28,082 nucleotides of DNA, taken from contig JAJJLU010003841.1 in the NCBI GenBank assembly GCA_023807065.1, positions 1 to 28,082 of the forward strand. The letters are read 5' to 3'. Source of the stretch: Isotricha intestinalis. Its lineage: Eukaryota > Ciliophora > Litostomatea > Vestibuliferida > Isotrichidae. The first letter of the stretch is position 1. Each line of letters starts with the position of its first letter. The position numbers and the translations under genes were made by a program. The notes beneath the pieces were generated by a model, which was not told the DNA's origin, did not search any database, and saw only the letters and a program-made list of their open reading frames with translations. Below, piece after piece: positions 9,233-17,537 of the stretch.

Positions 9233-11074
9233 TTATTGATTCATTGCATTGTATTTATTAAACTCTTTATTATAATCTTTAATTAATTTCATATAATTAC
9301 TTTCATACATTCTTAAATCATTTAAAGTTTTTTGATAAGAATCAATATCACAATTAATATCTTTTAATTTTTGATTTGAATTATTAATCATAGGAACTAA
9401 AGGATTATAAATATTAATAATAGTATTTTTAACTTGTTCTTTCTCAGACATTTTTTTAAACCCATTATAAAAATTTTTTAGTTCAATAAAAGCATTTTCT
9501 TTTTGTTCTAATAATTGAACAACTTGATTTTTACTATTACATTCACCTAAAATTTTTTGGCTTTTTTCAGTAACATTATTTAATTGATCATATAATTCAC
9601 CAAATCTTTTTTGATATTGAATAACTTCTAATTTAGAAGGATATAATTGAATTTTTCTAGTTAACATATTTATTACTTTATTTTGATTAAATAAATCTTT
9701 TTTCTTTTCTAAATTTGCTTGTAATTCATTATTATAATTTGTATCTATTTCATTAAAAAATTGTTCATTTTCAGAATTATTTAATTTATCTATTTTTTTC
9801 TGATAATTTTCCAATTGAGAATCATAATAATTTTTTTCAGCTAAACATTCTTTTTTAAATTTACTTATTTCATTCTTTAATTGATCTTTTTCTTTGTTTT
9901 TCTCAGATAAAAATTTCATTTTCTCTTCACTTAATTTTTCTTCTTTTACTTTATTAATAATTTTGTCTTTATTATCTAAATTAATTCTTTTATTATTTTC
10001 TAATTGTTCAATTTCTTTTTTTAAATTATTAATTTCTTCTTTTTCAGCATTACTACTTAAAATCATATTATTATATTCATTTTGAAATTCAACTAATTGA
10101 GAAGAAATATTAGCTTTATTTTTTTCTAATCTTTCTTTTTCTTTAGCATATAATTTAATTTTATCAATATTTTCATCACCTTTTGAATTATCAAAGTTTT
10201 CAATTTCTTTTGCAATAGTTTGCATATTTTCAGAAAAAATTGCTTCAATAATTGAAGCATTAACTTTATTTTTTTCTTTATCTTGTATTTCTTCTATATT
10301 AGTTTCAATTATATCATTTAAAGTTTTCATTTCATCTTTTGTTAATTTATTATTATCTGAATTTTTCTCTTTTTGTAAATTACTATTTTTCTTTTCTTTA
10401 GAATCTCCTATTAAATTTTTTTTCCTTAATAATTCGATTAATTGTCTTTGAAAAGTAATGTCTTTATTCATTCCATATTCAATCATAGAGAAAAAAACTC
10501 TTAATTCATCATTATAATCAAAATTTAATTTATTTTTTTGTTTATATTTCCTATTTTGTTTCAATAAATTATATTTTCCTTTTAAAATTTCTTCATTATC
10601 AATAACAATTAAATTTTGTTTCTCCTTCATTTTACTTTCAATAAAATTAACAGAAAACTTTTTATTCATTTCATTTCTTTCATCTTGAGTTTCTTTTAAT
10701 TTTTTAACAAGCCATTGTAAGCATTCATAAACAGGTTTTAAATCAAATCTAGTAATTTGAACAGGATTTAATAAAAAAGGACAATTAATGCTTTTTAATC
10801 CAGCAGTTATTTTTTCAGAAACTCTAATCTTTTCAGTTAAATTCATATCATCTTTAAAATCAATATCAATATCATAGAAGCATCCTGTAAGGGTCCATGC
10901 CATTCCTCCCAGTAGTTTATCAAAGGGTTCTAAGTTTTGAATTCTTGCTCTAAAGTAACCTGCTGATATTAGGAGATCTACTATCTTGTTATAAAGCTCT
11001 AATTTGTCTGGGTCGTTTTCAAATATTTCAGATACTGTTTTACGCTTTTTTACAAATGGGTTTTCTGTGTTCAT
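9233..11074 (-). CDS. CCDC93: CCDC93 homologue, CCC/Commander complex subunit
   Basis: A 613-residue homologue of CCDC93. With CCDC22 and COMMD proteins this protein forms the CCC part of the Commander complex, which works with Retriever and WASH in recycling cargo from endosomes. Residues 1-120 are the NN-CH (calponin-homology-like) domain, with the strongly conserved block LLISAGYFRARIQNLEPFDK, then LLGGMAWTLTGC and FDIDIDF-like residues, and a QWLVKKLKETQ helix. The basic motif KYKQKNK near 178 and the VFFSMIEYGM helix follow the usual order. From about 210 to the end it is coiled coil, rich in Lys, Glu and Asn, as in the family. Human CCDC93 is about 630 residues, so the length fits. No intron is needed, and the stop is TAA. 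Confidence 0.92.
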   Translation of the reverse strand: MNTENPFVKKRKTVSEIFENDPDKLELYNKIVDLLISAGYFRARIQNLEPFDKLLGGMAWTLTGCFYDIDIDFKDDMNLTEKIRVSEKITAGLKSINCPFLLNPVQITRFDLKPVYECLQWLVKKLKETQDERNEMNKKFSVNFIESKMKEKQNLIVIDNEEILKGKYNLLKQNRKYKQKNKLNFDYNDELRVFFSMIEYGMNKDITFQRQLIELLRKKNLIGDSKEKKNSNLQKEKNSDNNKLTKDEMKTLNDIIETNIEEIQDKEKNKVNASIIEAIFSENMQTIAKEIENFDNSKGDENIDKIKLYAKEKERLEKNKANISSQLVEFQNEYNNMILSSNAEKEEINNLKKEIEQLENNKRINLDNKDKIINKVKEEKLSEEKMKFLSEKNKEKDQLKNEISKFKKECLAEKNYYDSQLENYQKKIDKLNNSENEQFFNEIDTNYNNELQANLEKKKDLFNQNKVINMLTRKIQLYPSKLEVIQYQKRFGELYDQLNNVTEKSQKILGECNSKNQVVQLLEQKENAFIELKNFYNGFKKMSEKEQVKNTIINIYNPLVPMINNSNQKLKDINCDIDSYQKTLNDLRMYESNYMKLIKDYNKEFNKYNAMNQ

Positions 11075-11339
11075 TTTTTTATATAATTTTTTATTATTTT
11101 TTTAATTTCATTTGAATTTTTTTTGGGTTTACTTTGGAAATTTGTTTATTTTGATGTAAGGATTGAAATTCTATTTTGTAGTAAATTATATGTTATTTGT
11201 TTTGGGTTTCTTTTTAACTATTTTTTTGATTGAACTTTAATTATATGATTAAAGGATTTATAAACTAAATCTTGATAAATTTAAAAAAATTTTTTTAATA
11301 AATTATTTATTTAAAAATTATTAATAAGGAGAAAATTTT

Positions 11340-13679
11340 TTATAAAGGAATTTCATCTTCTTCATTTTCAATTAAATAATTTTCTTCACTTTCTAAATCT
11401 TTAACTTTTACTTTAAATAAAAATTTAATTAATCTTTTATAAGGCATTTCAAAAAAAACAAAAATTAAAGTAGCAATAATTTGAGTAATAATCCAAATAA
11501 CAATACTATAAAAAAAAATAAAAGAAAAAGAAAGTGTAAATCTTGATTCACTTTGAAACAAAAAATAAATTGTAATAGTTGGTAAAATTAATATATATGA
11601 ATAATATAATTTATGAAATTTAATCCAATAATTAAAACTTAAAATTGAATAAATAACATAACTACTTTTTCTAAAATGAATCATTGAAACATAAAAAAGA
11701 AAAAAAATTAATAATTCCATATCAAAAATATACACAAAACTTAAAATTTCTTTTCTATATTTAAAATCATTACCTTTGTCATTACTATTATTAGAAGGAA
11801 GAAGAATTTTTTGTAATAAACATATAAATGGAATGAATAAATAAATAAGCCAATATGATTTTTTATTGTTTTTAAATTTTAAATATTGATTTATTAAAAA
11901 ATAAGGATTAATTAAATAATTTCTTTTTTGTTTATTTAAATCTTCAATAGTATATCTTTTTTCAATAATATAATTTAGAGTTCCAAAATAAATTCCTATT
12001 AAATAAAAAGGTAAATTAAAAATTGGATTTATTAATATTTTTCCATAACCAAAATTAGATAAATAATCTGTAGTGTAAAACTTAAAATTTATTAATATTT
12101 TGAAAAAATATATTATGATTGTTATTATTATAATTGAATAAAATATTGAAAATTTTTTCAATCTATAAAAAGAATATAAGAATAAAACACCAAAAACAAA
12201 AAAAATAATTTCATTTGAAATTATCCAATAAAAATCTAAATAAATTGAATTTGTAATAGAATTTTCGTTGTTTTTAGGATATTCAAATTTAAATGAAAAT
12301 TGTCTAATAAAAAAAAATTGAGTAATTAAATGTAGAAAATTACTTTTTTCAAGAATAAACTCATATAAATATTTCCAAACTGGATTAACATTAGAAAATT
12401 GCAAATAATATAAAGTATACTTAGTAAAAAGAATAATTAAAATATAAATAATATACTTATGAAATTGATAAATAATAAATCTAAAAGCATAATAAAAAGA
12501 AAGAACAATTTCTTCTTTAATTTGTGCTTTCTTAGGAAGAGAAATATTTTTAAAGTTTTTTTTATCATTTTTTTTTTCTTCTAATAAAATATTTTGTTCT
12601 GAAATTTTTATATCTGTAATTTCTTCAGTTTTATCATCTATATAACATAAGAATTTATAAGATAAAATAAATCCAGAACAAGAAAATAATATTCTAGGAG
12701 CATATCTAAAAGAATAAAAAATAATACTATATAAAACACTATTCATTAATTGTTTAAAATAAATATCTGAATAAATTTGATTAGGACAATTTAATAATAT
12801 TTTAAATACAATTCCCATTATTGACAAAATTAAATTTATAGATTGAATTCCTATTATATATTGTATTCCTGAATCATTATTTATCTTAGAATTATATTTT
12901 GATATCCCATATAATTCATCTAAGTTTTCTATTATATTGAAAAATTGTTTTATTTGAGAATATTGATTTTTGAAATTTATATCTTTTTGTTTTTTTATAC
13001 AACATATTAAATTACTTAAATATTGTACTATTTTTTTTGCAACATTTGGAAAAATACAAAAAATAACTTGTATTATTATTATTATTAATGGAATGAAATA
13101 TAATAAGATTTTAAAGTAATTTTCATTTGAAAATGGAGTTTCATTTTTTTCTATTTTCATTAAATCAATTTCTGAGTTATTTACTAGAGTTATATTATAA
13201 AATTCAGGTTTTGATTCTAACAAACTTTTTATTATTTTTTCATATGTTTCCATATCACAAGAATCTATTTTTGGAAAACAAAAACCTAACAAAGAAATTT
13301 TTGGATATATCATTAATTCAGTTGAAGTATTATTATAAATTATTGTTATAATATATATTGGGTCTTTTTGATTTTCATCCTTTGTTAAAACATTATTTTC
13401 CATACAATTGAAAAAAAACATTAAATCATTCTCATTTTTTGATGAATCAAATAAGAAATTTTTATAAAAATCCGATTTATTAAAGTATTTTAATATATCA
13501 TTTGTACAATTTGAATTAGTATTATTAATATCTTCATTTATATTATAAAATAATTTATAAACAAAAATATCTAATTCATTGTAAAACTTAGAAAGACTAG
13601 TTTCATTATCAAAATTAAAAGTAAAAATTGAATTTTTGCTTATAAATATATAAAATATTATTATAAAAAAATGTCCCAT
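11340..13679 (-). CDS. NRF-6-like acyltransferase-3 family membrane protein
   Basis: A 779-residue multi-pass membrane protein. Residues 1-20 are a signal sequence or first hydrophobic segment. Residues 25-185 form an N-terminal outer domain with scattered cysteines and N-glycosylation sites, as in the NRF (nose resistant to fluoxetine) domain. A membrane segment lies at about 188-210. From about 270 there are ten or so segments in the acyltransferase-3 arrangement: IQSINLILSIMGIVF as first helix, then a stretch ending LFSCSGFILSYKFL that carries the family's S-G-F signature. The C-terminal 25 residues are acidic and cytoplasmic. Family members move acyl groups or lipids across or within membranes. 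The helix-1 position where the family usually has Gly-His reads Gly-Ile here, so activity is doubtful. The family call is moderate, and the stop is TAA. Confidence 0.7.
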   Translation of the reverse strand: MGHFFIIIFYIFISKNSIFTFNFDNETSLSKFYNELDIFVYKLFYNINEDINNTNSNCTNDILKYFNKSDFYKNFLFDSSKNENDLMFFFNCMENNVLTKDENQKDPIYIITIIYNNTSTELMIYPKISLLGFCFPKIDSCDMETYEKIIKSLLESKPEFYNITLVNNSEIDLMKIEKNETPFSNENYFKILLYFIPLIIIIIQVIFCIFPNVAKKIVQYLSNLICCIKKQKDINFKNQYSQIKQFFNIIENLDELYGISKYNSKINNDSGIQYIIGIQSINLILSIMGIVFKILLNCPNQIYSDIYFKQLMNSVLYSIIFYSFRYAPRILFSCSGFILSYKFLCYIDDKTEEITDIKISEQNILLEEKKNDKKNFKNISLPKKAQIKEEIVLSFYYAFRFIIYQFHKYIIYILIILFTKYTLYYLQFSNVNPVWKYLYEFILEKSNFLHLITQFFFIRQFSFKFEYPKNNENSITNSIYLDFYWIISNEIIFFVFGVLFLYSFYRLKKFSIFYSIIIITIIIYFFKILINFKFYTTDYLSNFGYGKILINPIFNLPFYLIGIYFGTLNYIIEKRYTIEDLNKQKRNYLINPYFLINQYLKFKNNKKSYWLIYLFIPFICLLQKILLPSNNSNDKGNDFKYRKEILSFVYIFDMELLIFFLFYVSMIHFRKSSYVIYSILSFNYWIKFHKLYYSYILILPTITIYFLFQSESRFTLSFSFIFFYSIVIWIITQIIATLIFVFFEMPYKRLIKFLFKVKVKDLESEENYLIENEEDEIPL

Positions 13680-13770
13680 TAAAAATTATAAAATATTGTT
13701 TAAAAAAAAAATAATTTAATATGAATAAAAAAATTATCGAATAAATTATAATAATTTTTTTTTATTTATA

Positions 13771-14829
13771 TTAAAAAGTATCAATTTGGAATAAATAAGA
13801 ATTTAATCTTGTATTTTTTCCTTTTTTATTTTCTTCTTTTCTTTCAGTATTTAATTTATCTTGATAACAATTATTATTTTTTAAATATGAATTATTTAAA
13901 ATTGATCTTGAGGTATTTACTTTTAATTTTTCTTTACTTTTAGTAATATTATTAATATTATTCATATCAGAAATAAAAGAATTATTAGAAAAAGCTTTTT
14001 TATTATATTGAATTTTTTTTTGAATAATTTTACAATGTTTATTATCAAAAATACTTAAATTATTTTGAGAAGAATTTTCAGTTAAAAGATTTTTTTCTGA
14101 ATTATTACTTTGAATATTATTATTTTTATTTTCGAAAGGATTTTTCAATATTGTTGTTTTGTTTAATATATTATGACTTAAAGTTTTATTATTTGAAAAA
14201 GATTTTGTTATTATATTGTTATTAAGAAAATAATAATTTTTATTCTCTTCAAAAATTATTTTCTGCTTTGAATTTTTTTTTCCACTTCTTAAATAAGGAA
14301 TAATCATATTTTCATTAGCAGATAATAAACTTGATGATTCACTTCTTTGTAAAGGATAAAAATTATTAAAACTTTTTTTTTTATCTTTTTCAATATTATA
14401 ATTATTTAATTTTGATTTATTTAAATTTAATTCTTTTTTTTTATTTTCTGAGTTTATTCTATTTTTATTTTTTATTTCAGTATAAGTAAAATCTGACATT
14501 TGATGAGAAAATAATTTTGAGTTGTTGTTTAAATTTTCATTTGATGAATTTAATGTTGATTTTTTTGATAAACAATCCATTTTATTTACTTTATTATATG
14601 AATTTAAAACAGTTGATTCTGTAATTATATTTTTTTTTAAAATTTTGGTTGTTAATTTTAAAAATTCTTCACATTGATTTTTTAAGAATGAAATTTCTTT
14701 ATCTTGTATCATTATTAAAGATAAAAATTTATTTATTACAATATCTTTTATCTCATTTTTAATAGTATTCATATTTAAATTATAATTTTTTTGTAAATTA
14801 AATTTTGGATTTAAAACTATTTTTGACAT
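13771..14829 (-). CDS. Asn/Lys/Ser-rich protein of unknown function
   Basis: A 352-residue protein that I do not recognise. The ATG at 14829 is the first ATG; the frame is open for only two codons beyond it. Residues 15-70 are mostly helical and contain KNEIKDIVINKFLSLIMIQD and a following acidic helix, which could form a short coiled coil. The remaining 280 residues are dominated by Asn, Lys and Ser, with short basic and hydrophobic islands such as PYLRSGKK, and are likely disordered. No signal peptide or membrane segment is seen. It is 91 bases downstream of the acyltransferase-like gene's start and on the same strand, but nothing links their functions. The long uninterrupted frame and the TAA stop support a real gene. 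Confidence 0.68.
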   Translation of the reverse strand: MSKIVLNPKFNLQKNYNLNMNTIKNEIKDIVINKFLSLIMIQDKEISFLKNQCEEFLKLTTKILKKNIITESTVLNSYNKVNKMDCLSKKSTLNSSNENLNNNSKLFSHQMSDFTYTEIKNKNRINSENKKKELNLNKSKLNNYNIEKDKKKSFNNFYPLQRSESSSLLSANENMIIPYLRSGKKNSKQKIIFEENKNYYFLNNNIITKSFSNNKTLSHNILNKTTILKNPFENKNNNIQSNNSEKNLLTENSSQNNLSIFDNKHCKIIQKKIQYNKKAFSNNSFISDMNNINNITKSKEKLKVNTSRSILNNSYLKNNNCYQDKLNTERKEENKKGKNTRLNSYLFQIDTF

Positions 14830-14922
14830 TTTCAATAAATAAATTAAAAATAATTATATTTTAAAGAACATTTAAAAAAATATATTTCATTTTTTTCTTA
14901 AACTATTTTTAAACTTTTAAGA

Positions 14923-15819
14923 TTAATAATAGCTTACTCTAACTTTATTATTTCTAGCTAAAAAAATAGTTGCTTCACCATTTCTTGGTTGAACAATAAT
15001 AGGTCTTCTATCAACATTTATAAAACTAATAACAGGTCTATTTAAATTTCTTCTATAATTAAAATTATTATTATTAAAATCATCATTATAATAATTATTA
15101 TAATAATAATTATTATAATTTCTTCTTTCTTGGTTAAATTGTCTATAAATTCTTCTTCTTTGGAAATTTATATTTCTTAAATTTCTTCTTCCTGAAAAAA
15201 GATTATTTTGAAAATTTCTTCTTCTTGAAAATGTATTATTTCTTAAATTTATTCTTCTATTATTTCTATCATTATAATTTCTTCTTTGAAAATTATTATT
15301 ATTATTATTATCATTATTTCTATTTCTGTTAAAAGTATTATTATTTCTTATATTTCTATTATTAAAATTATTTAATCTTCTTCTTCCTCTTCTTCTTCCA
15401 TTATAATTATCAGTTAAATCTTTTGGATCAGGAACTTCTCTTCTCATAACTTCATTTCTATTAATTTGAGTCGTTGAATCTTCATTTAAATTATCATTAG
15501 GAGATTCATCATTTTTATTTTCTTTAATTTCTTCTTTTTTAATATCTTTTTTTTCAATAATTTCTTTTTCATCTTCTTCTTTTTTATCTTCTTCTTTTTT
15601 ATTTATTTCTTTTTTAGGTTTTATTATTTTTTCTTTTTTTTCTTTTTCTTTTTCTTCTTTTTCTTCATTGCTTTTATTATTATTGTCATGTTTAGGTTCA
15701 ACCAAAACTTTTTTTTTTTTGGAAGTAGTTTTTGTTGTTTTTATTGTTTCTTCTTCTTCTTCAATTTCTTCATAATCATCATTATCATCTTCCCAATCAA
15801 TATTATTATTATTACTCAT
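14923..15819 (-). CDS. Acidic/Lys-Glu and Arg-Asn repeat protein, probable RNA-binding
   Basis: A 298-residue low-complexity protein of three parts. Residues 1-30 are acidic (NIDWEDDNDDYEEIEEEEE). Residues 30-115 are Lys/Glu-rich with predicted charged helices. Residues 135-270 are Arg/Asn-rich, with repeated RR(N)F/RRNxxN units and several tyrosines, in the style of RGG-box or Arg-rich RNA-binding tails but with Asn in place of Gly. A more ordered end contains RPVISFINVDRRP and FLARNNKVRVSYY. I infer RNA or ribosome association from composition only. The start at 15819 is the first ATG; a longer frame exists only through a TTG codon. The divergent neighbour's ATG is just 81 bases away, across A-runs. 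Confidence 0.72.
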   Translation of the reverse strand: MSNNNNIDWEDDNDDYEEIEEEEETIKTTKTTSKKKKVLVEPKHDNNNKSNEEKEEKEKEKKEKIIKPKKEINKKEEDKKEEDEKEIIEKKDIKKEEIKENKNDESPNDNLNEDSTTQINRNEVMRREVPDPKDLTDNYNGRRRGRRRLNNFNNRNIRNNNTFNRNRNNDNNNNNNFQRRNYNDRNNRRINLRNNTFSRRRNFQNNLFSGRRNLRNINFQRRRIYRQFNQERRNYNNYYYNNYYNDDFNNNNFNYRRNLNRPVISFINVDRRPIIVQPRNGEATIFLARNNKVRVSYY

Positions 15820-15900
15820 ATATATAAAAAAAGACAAAAAAAAATTAAAAAATAAAACAAAAAAAAATAAATAAAAAAAAAAAAAATAAATAAAAAAAAA
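15820..15900. promoter_or_regulatory. 81-base divergent intergenic region of A-runs
   Basis: Only 81 bases separate the ATG of the RRN-repeat gene (minus) and the ATG of the six-Cys secreted protein gene (plus). The spacer is nearly all A with isolated T, C and G, including a run of A at about 15878-15892. No distinct motif is visible. It must act as a very compact two-way promoter and two 5' leaders. Confidence 0.5.
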
Positions 15901-16284
15901 ATGAAAATTTCCTTAATTTTCTTTTTTATTTCTTTAATAAAAATATCAAATGAAAAATGTATTTTACAAACAGGAGAATCAGTATCACAATTTTCAGAAT
16001 GTTATTCAAGAATATTATCTAATGAAGAAAAAGGAGAAAGTTGTTGCTTTTTTAAAACAAAAGGTTCAGGTGAAATTAATGGAATTTCTGTTAATGGAGA
16101 AATAATTTCTTGTGTTCCAGGTTTTATGGGAAAAGAGCAACAATATATGGATAGTTTACTTTCTCAAAAAAGTTTTAGTAATATTGAAATTCAATGCTCA
16201 GATTATGGAGTTTTAACTGGAAGACATTTTTATTTAAAATACAATTTTATATATATTTTAATAATGATTTTTTGGGTTCTTTAA
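15901..16284 (+). CDS. Small secreted six-cysteine protein, one module, GPI-like tail
   Basis: A 127-residue secreted or surface protein of unknown function. Residues 1-17 are a signal peptide (KISLIFFFISLI core). The mature part has six cysteines at 20, 34, 48, 49, 71 and 99, giving C-x13-C-x13-CC-x21-C-x27-C. The last 17 residues are hydrophobic with no charged end, as in proteins handed to a GPI anchor, although a plain membrane anchor is possible. The same cysteine order occurs twice in the 184-residue protein at 19753-20307, where the first cysteine is also residue 20. The two therefore appear to be members of one family. The ATG follows a long A-run, and the stop is TAA. Confidence 0.75.
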   Translation: MKISLIFFFISLIKISNEKCILQTGESVSQFSECYSRILSNEEKGESCCFFKTKGSGEINGISVNGEIISCVPGFMGKEQQYMDSLLSQKSFSNIEIQCSDYGVLTGRHFYLKYNFIYILIMIFWVL

Positions 16285-16637
16285 AATTTTATTTTTTGGT
16301 TTTGTGTCATTTAATTATTAAATATTTTTTAGGGATTTTTTGCTAATTTATATTTTATATTGAATAAGAATTTAGGGTTTTAAATATATAGATTTTATAT
16401 TATTGAATAATAAATACATGTTTAAATGTTATTTTAATTTTATTTAAATTAATAAAACCCCAAAAAAATAACAGTTTAAAAAAAAACACAAAAAAAAATA
16501 ATTTAATAAAAATTCTTAATTAATCCTTCATCTAAAGCCATTATCAAAAATATTATATAATCAAAAAAATCAAAAAAAAAAAAGCCTAACTCTCAAAATG
16601 TAAAAGCCAAAAAAAAAATTTAAAAAAAAAGAAAAAA
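16285..16637. other. Intergenic region between convergent genes
   Basis: About 350 AT-rich bases between the 3' ends of the small secreted protein gene and the methyltransferase gene. It contains A-runs and one CCCC tract near 16457. No open frame of note and no RNA gene is seen. It must hold the two transcription end regions, but no particular poly(A) signal stands out in such AT-rich sequence. Confidence 0.5.
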
Positions 16638-17372
16638 TTACAGAGCATTATCATCCCCTTCATCTTTAATATCTTCAGCATCTTCTCCTTCTTCATCTTC
16701 TTGATTTTCTTCTTCCAATTCTTCTTGTTCTAATTCCTTATAAACAAGATCAAAATTATTTAAATTTTCATTAGCATTTTCCAATTTTTTACAAATATAT
16801 CCATAATGAACTTTTTCTCCATTTTCATCATCATCTTGTTTTTTAATAGTATAAATTTGAATATCAAAAGCTAAATGATCTCTTTCTAAATGCATCATTC
16901 TATTATCAGGTGAACCATAACTAATAATAAAATAAATTCCTCCAGTTTTTAAAACTCGAGAAATTTCTTTTGTCATTAAAGCAACATTCATAAAAGAATG
17001 TTCACCACATAATAAAGCATCAATGGTACTTTTATCAATAACACAATCAAAAGTTTCATCTTTAAATTTCATTTCTTTAACATCCATAACATCAAAGTGA
17101 AGTCCTTGTTTATTTTTGTTTCTTTCTTTCATAAATGCTATAACATTATCTGCTATGTCAATGTTGTAATTATGTACATATCCATCTTCATACATTTTTT
17201 CTGAAAATTCAGAGTTTCCACATCCTACATTCAATATTCGAGAATTCTTTGATATACCTATTTCTTCTAATATTGGCTTTATTGTGTCGTAGTCTTCTAA
17301 CCAATCAAATGTTGTTCCTTCTTGTTCTGTGTAACGTTGGATCCAGTAGTTTGGGTCACCGTAGTTTGGCAT
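16638..17372 (-). CDS. EEF1AKMT4: EEF1AKMT4-like lysine methyltransferase
   Basis: A 244-residue class I SAM-dependent methyltransferase of the EEF1AKMT4/METTL13 group, whose characterised members methylate lysines of elongation factor eEF1A. The opening YWIQRYTEQEGTTFDWLEDY matches the group's YW-x-x-RY ... DW-x-x-x-Y lead. Motif I is RILNVGCGNSEFSEKMYEDG at about residues 44-63. The acidic strand NIDIAD is motif II. Motif IV is the diagnostic CVIDKSTIDALL, and the post-I strand is FDVMDVKEMKF. The core ends near residue 200. A C-terminal tail of about 40 residues is almost all Glu/Asp and is an addition to the domain. The exact target lysine cannot be read from sequence. The stop is TAA. 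Confidence 0.87.
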   Translation of the reverse strand: MPNYGDPNYWIQRYTEQEGTTFDWLEDYDTIKPILEEIGISKNSRILNVGCGNSEFSEKMYEDGYVHNYNIDIADNVIAFMKERNKNKQGLHFDVMDVKEMKFKDETFDCVIDKSTIDALLCGEHSFMNVALMTKEISRVLKTGGIYFIISYGSPDNRMMHLERDHLAFDIQIYTIKKQDDDENGEKVHYGYICKKLENANENLNNFDLVYKELEQEELEEENQEDEEGEDAEDIKDEGDDNAL

Positions 17373-17537
17373 TTTTTTTTAATTATTGTTTTTTTTGGGT
17401 TTTTATTTAATGAATAAAGAAATTTGATTTTTTTTAAGGTTTATTTTTTATATTTAATTTAATATTTTTTTAGATATTTTTTAGGTTTATAATTTAATTT
17501 TTATTTAATTTATATTTTATTATTTATATCTATTAAT

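Noticed and set aside
15820..15837. N-terminal extension of the RRN-repeat protein by six codons
   Set aside because: The extension begins with TTG. The first ATG is at 15819. The same reasoning removes TTG-based extensions at 19545-19589 and 14830-14835.
16455..16466. CCCCAAAA-like tract resembling a ciliate telomere unit
   Set aside because: It occurs once, inside the window and without tandem repeats, so it is not evidence of a telomere.
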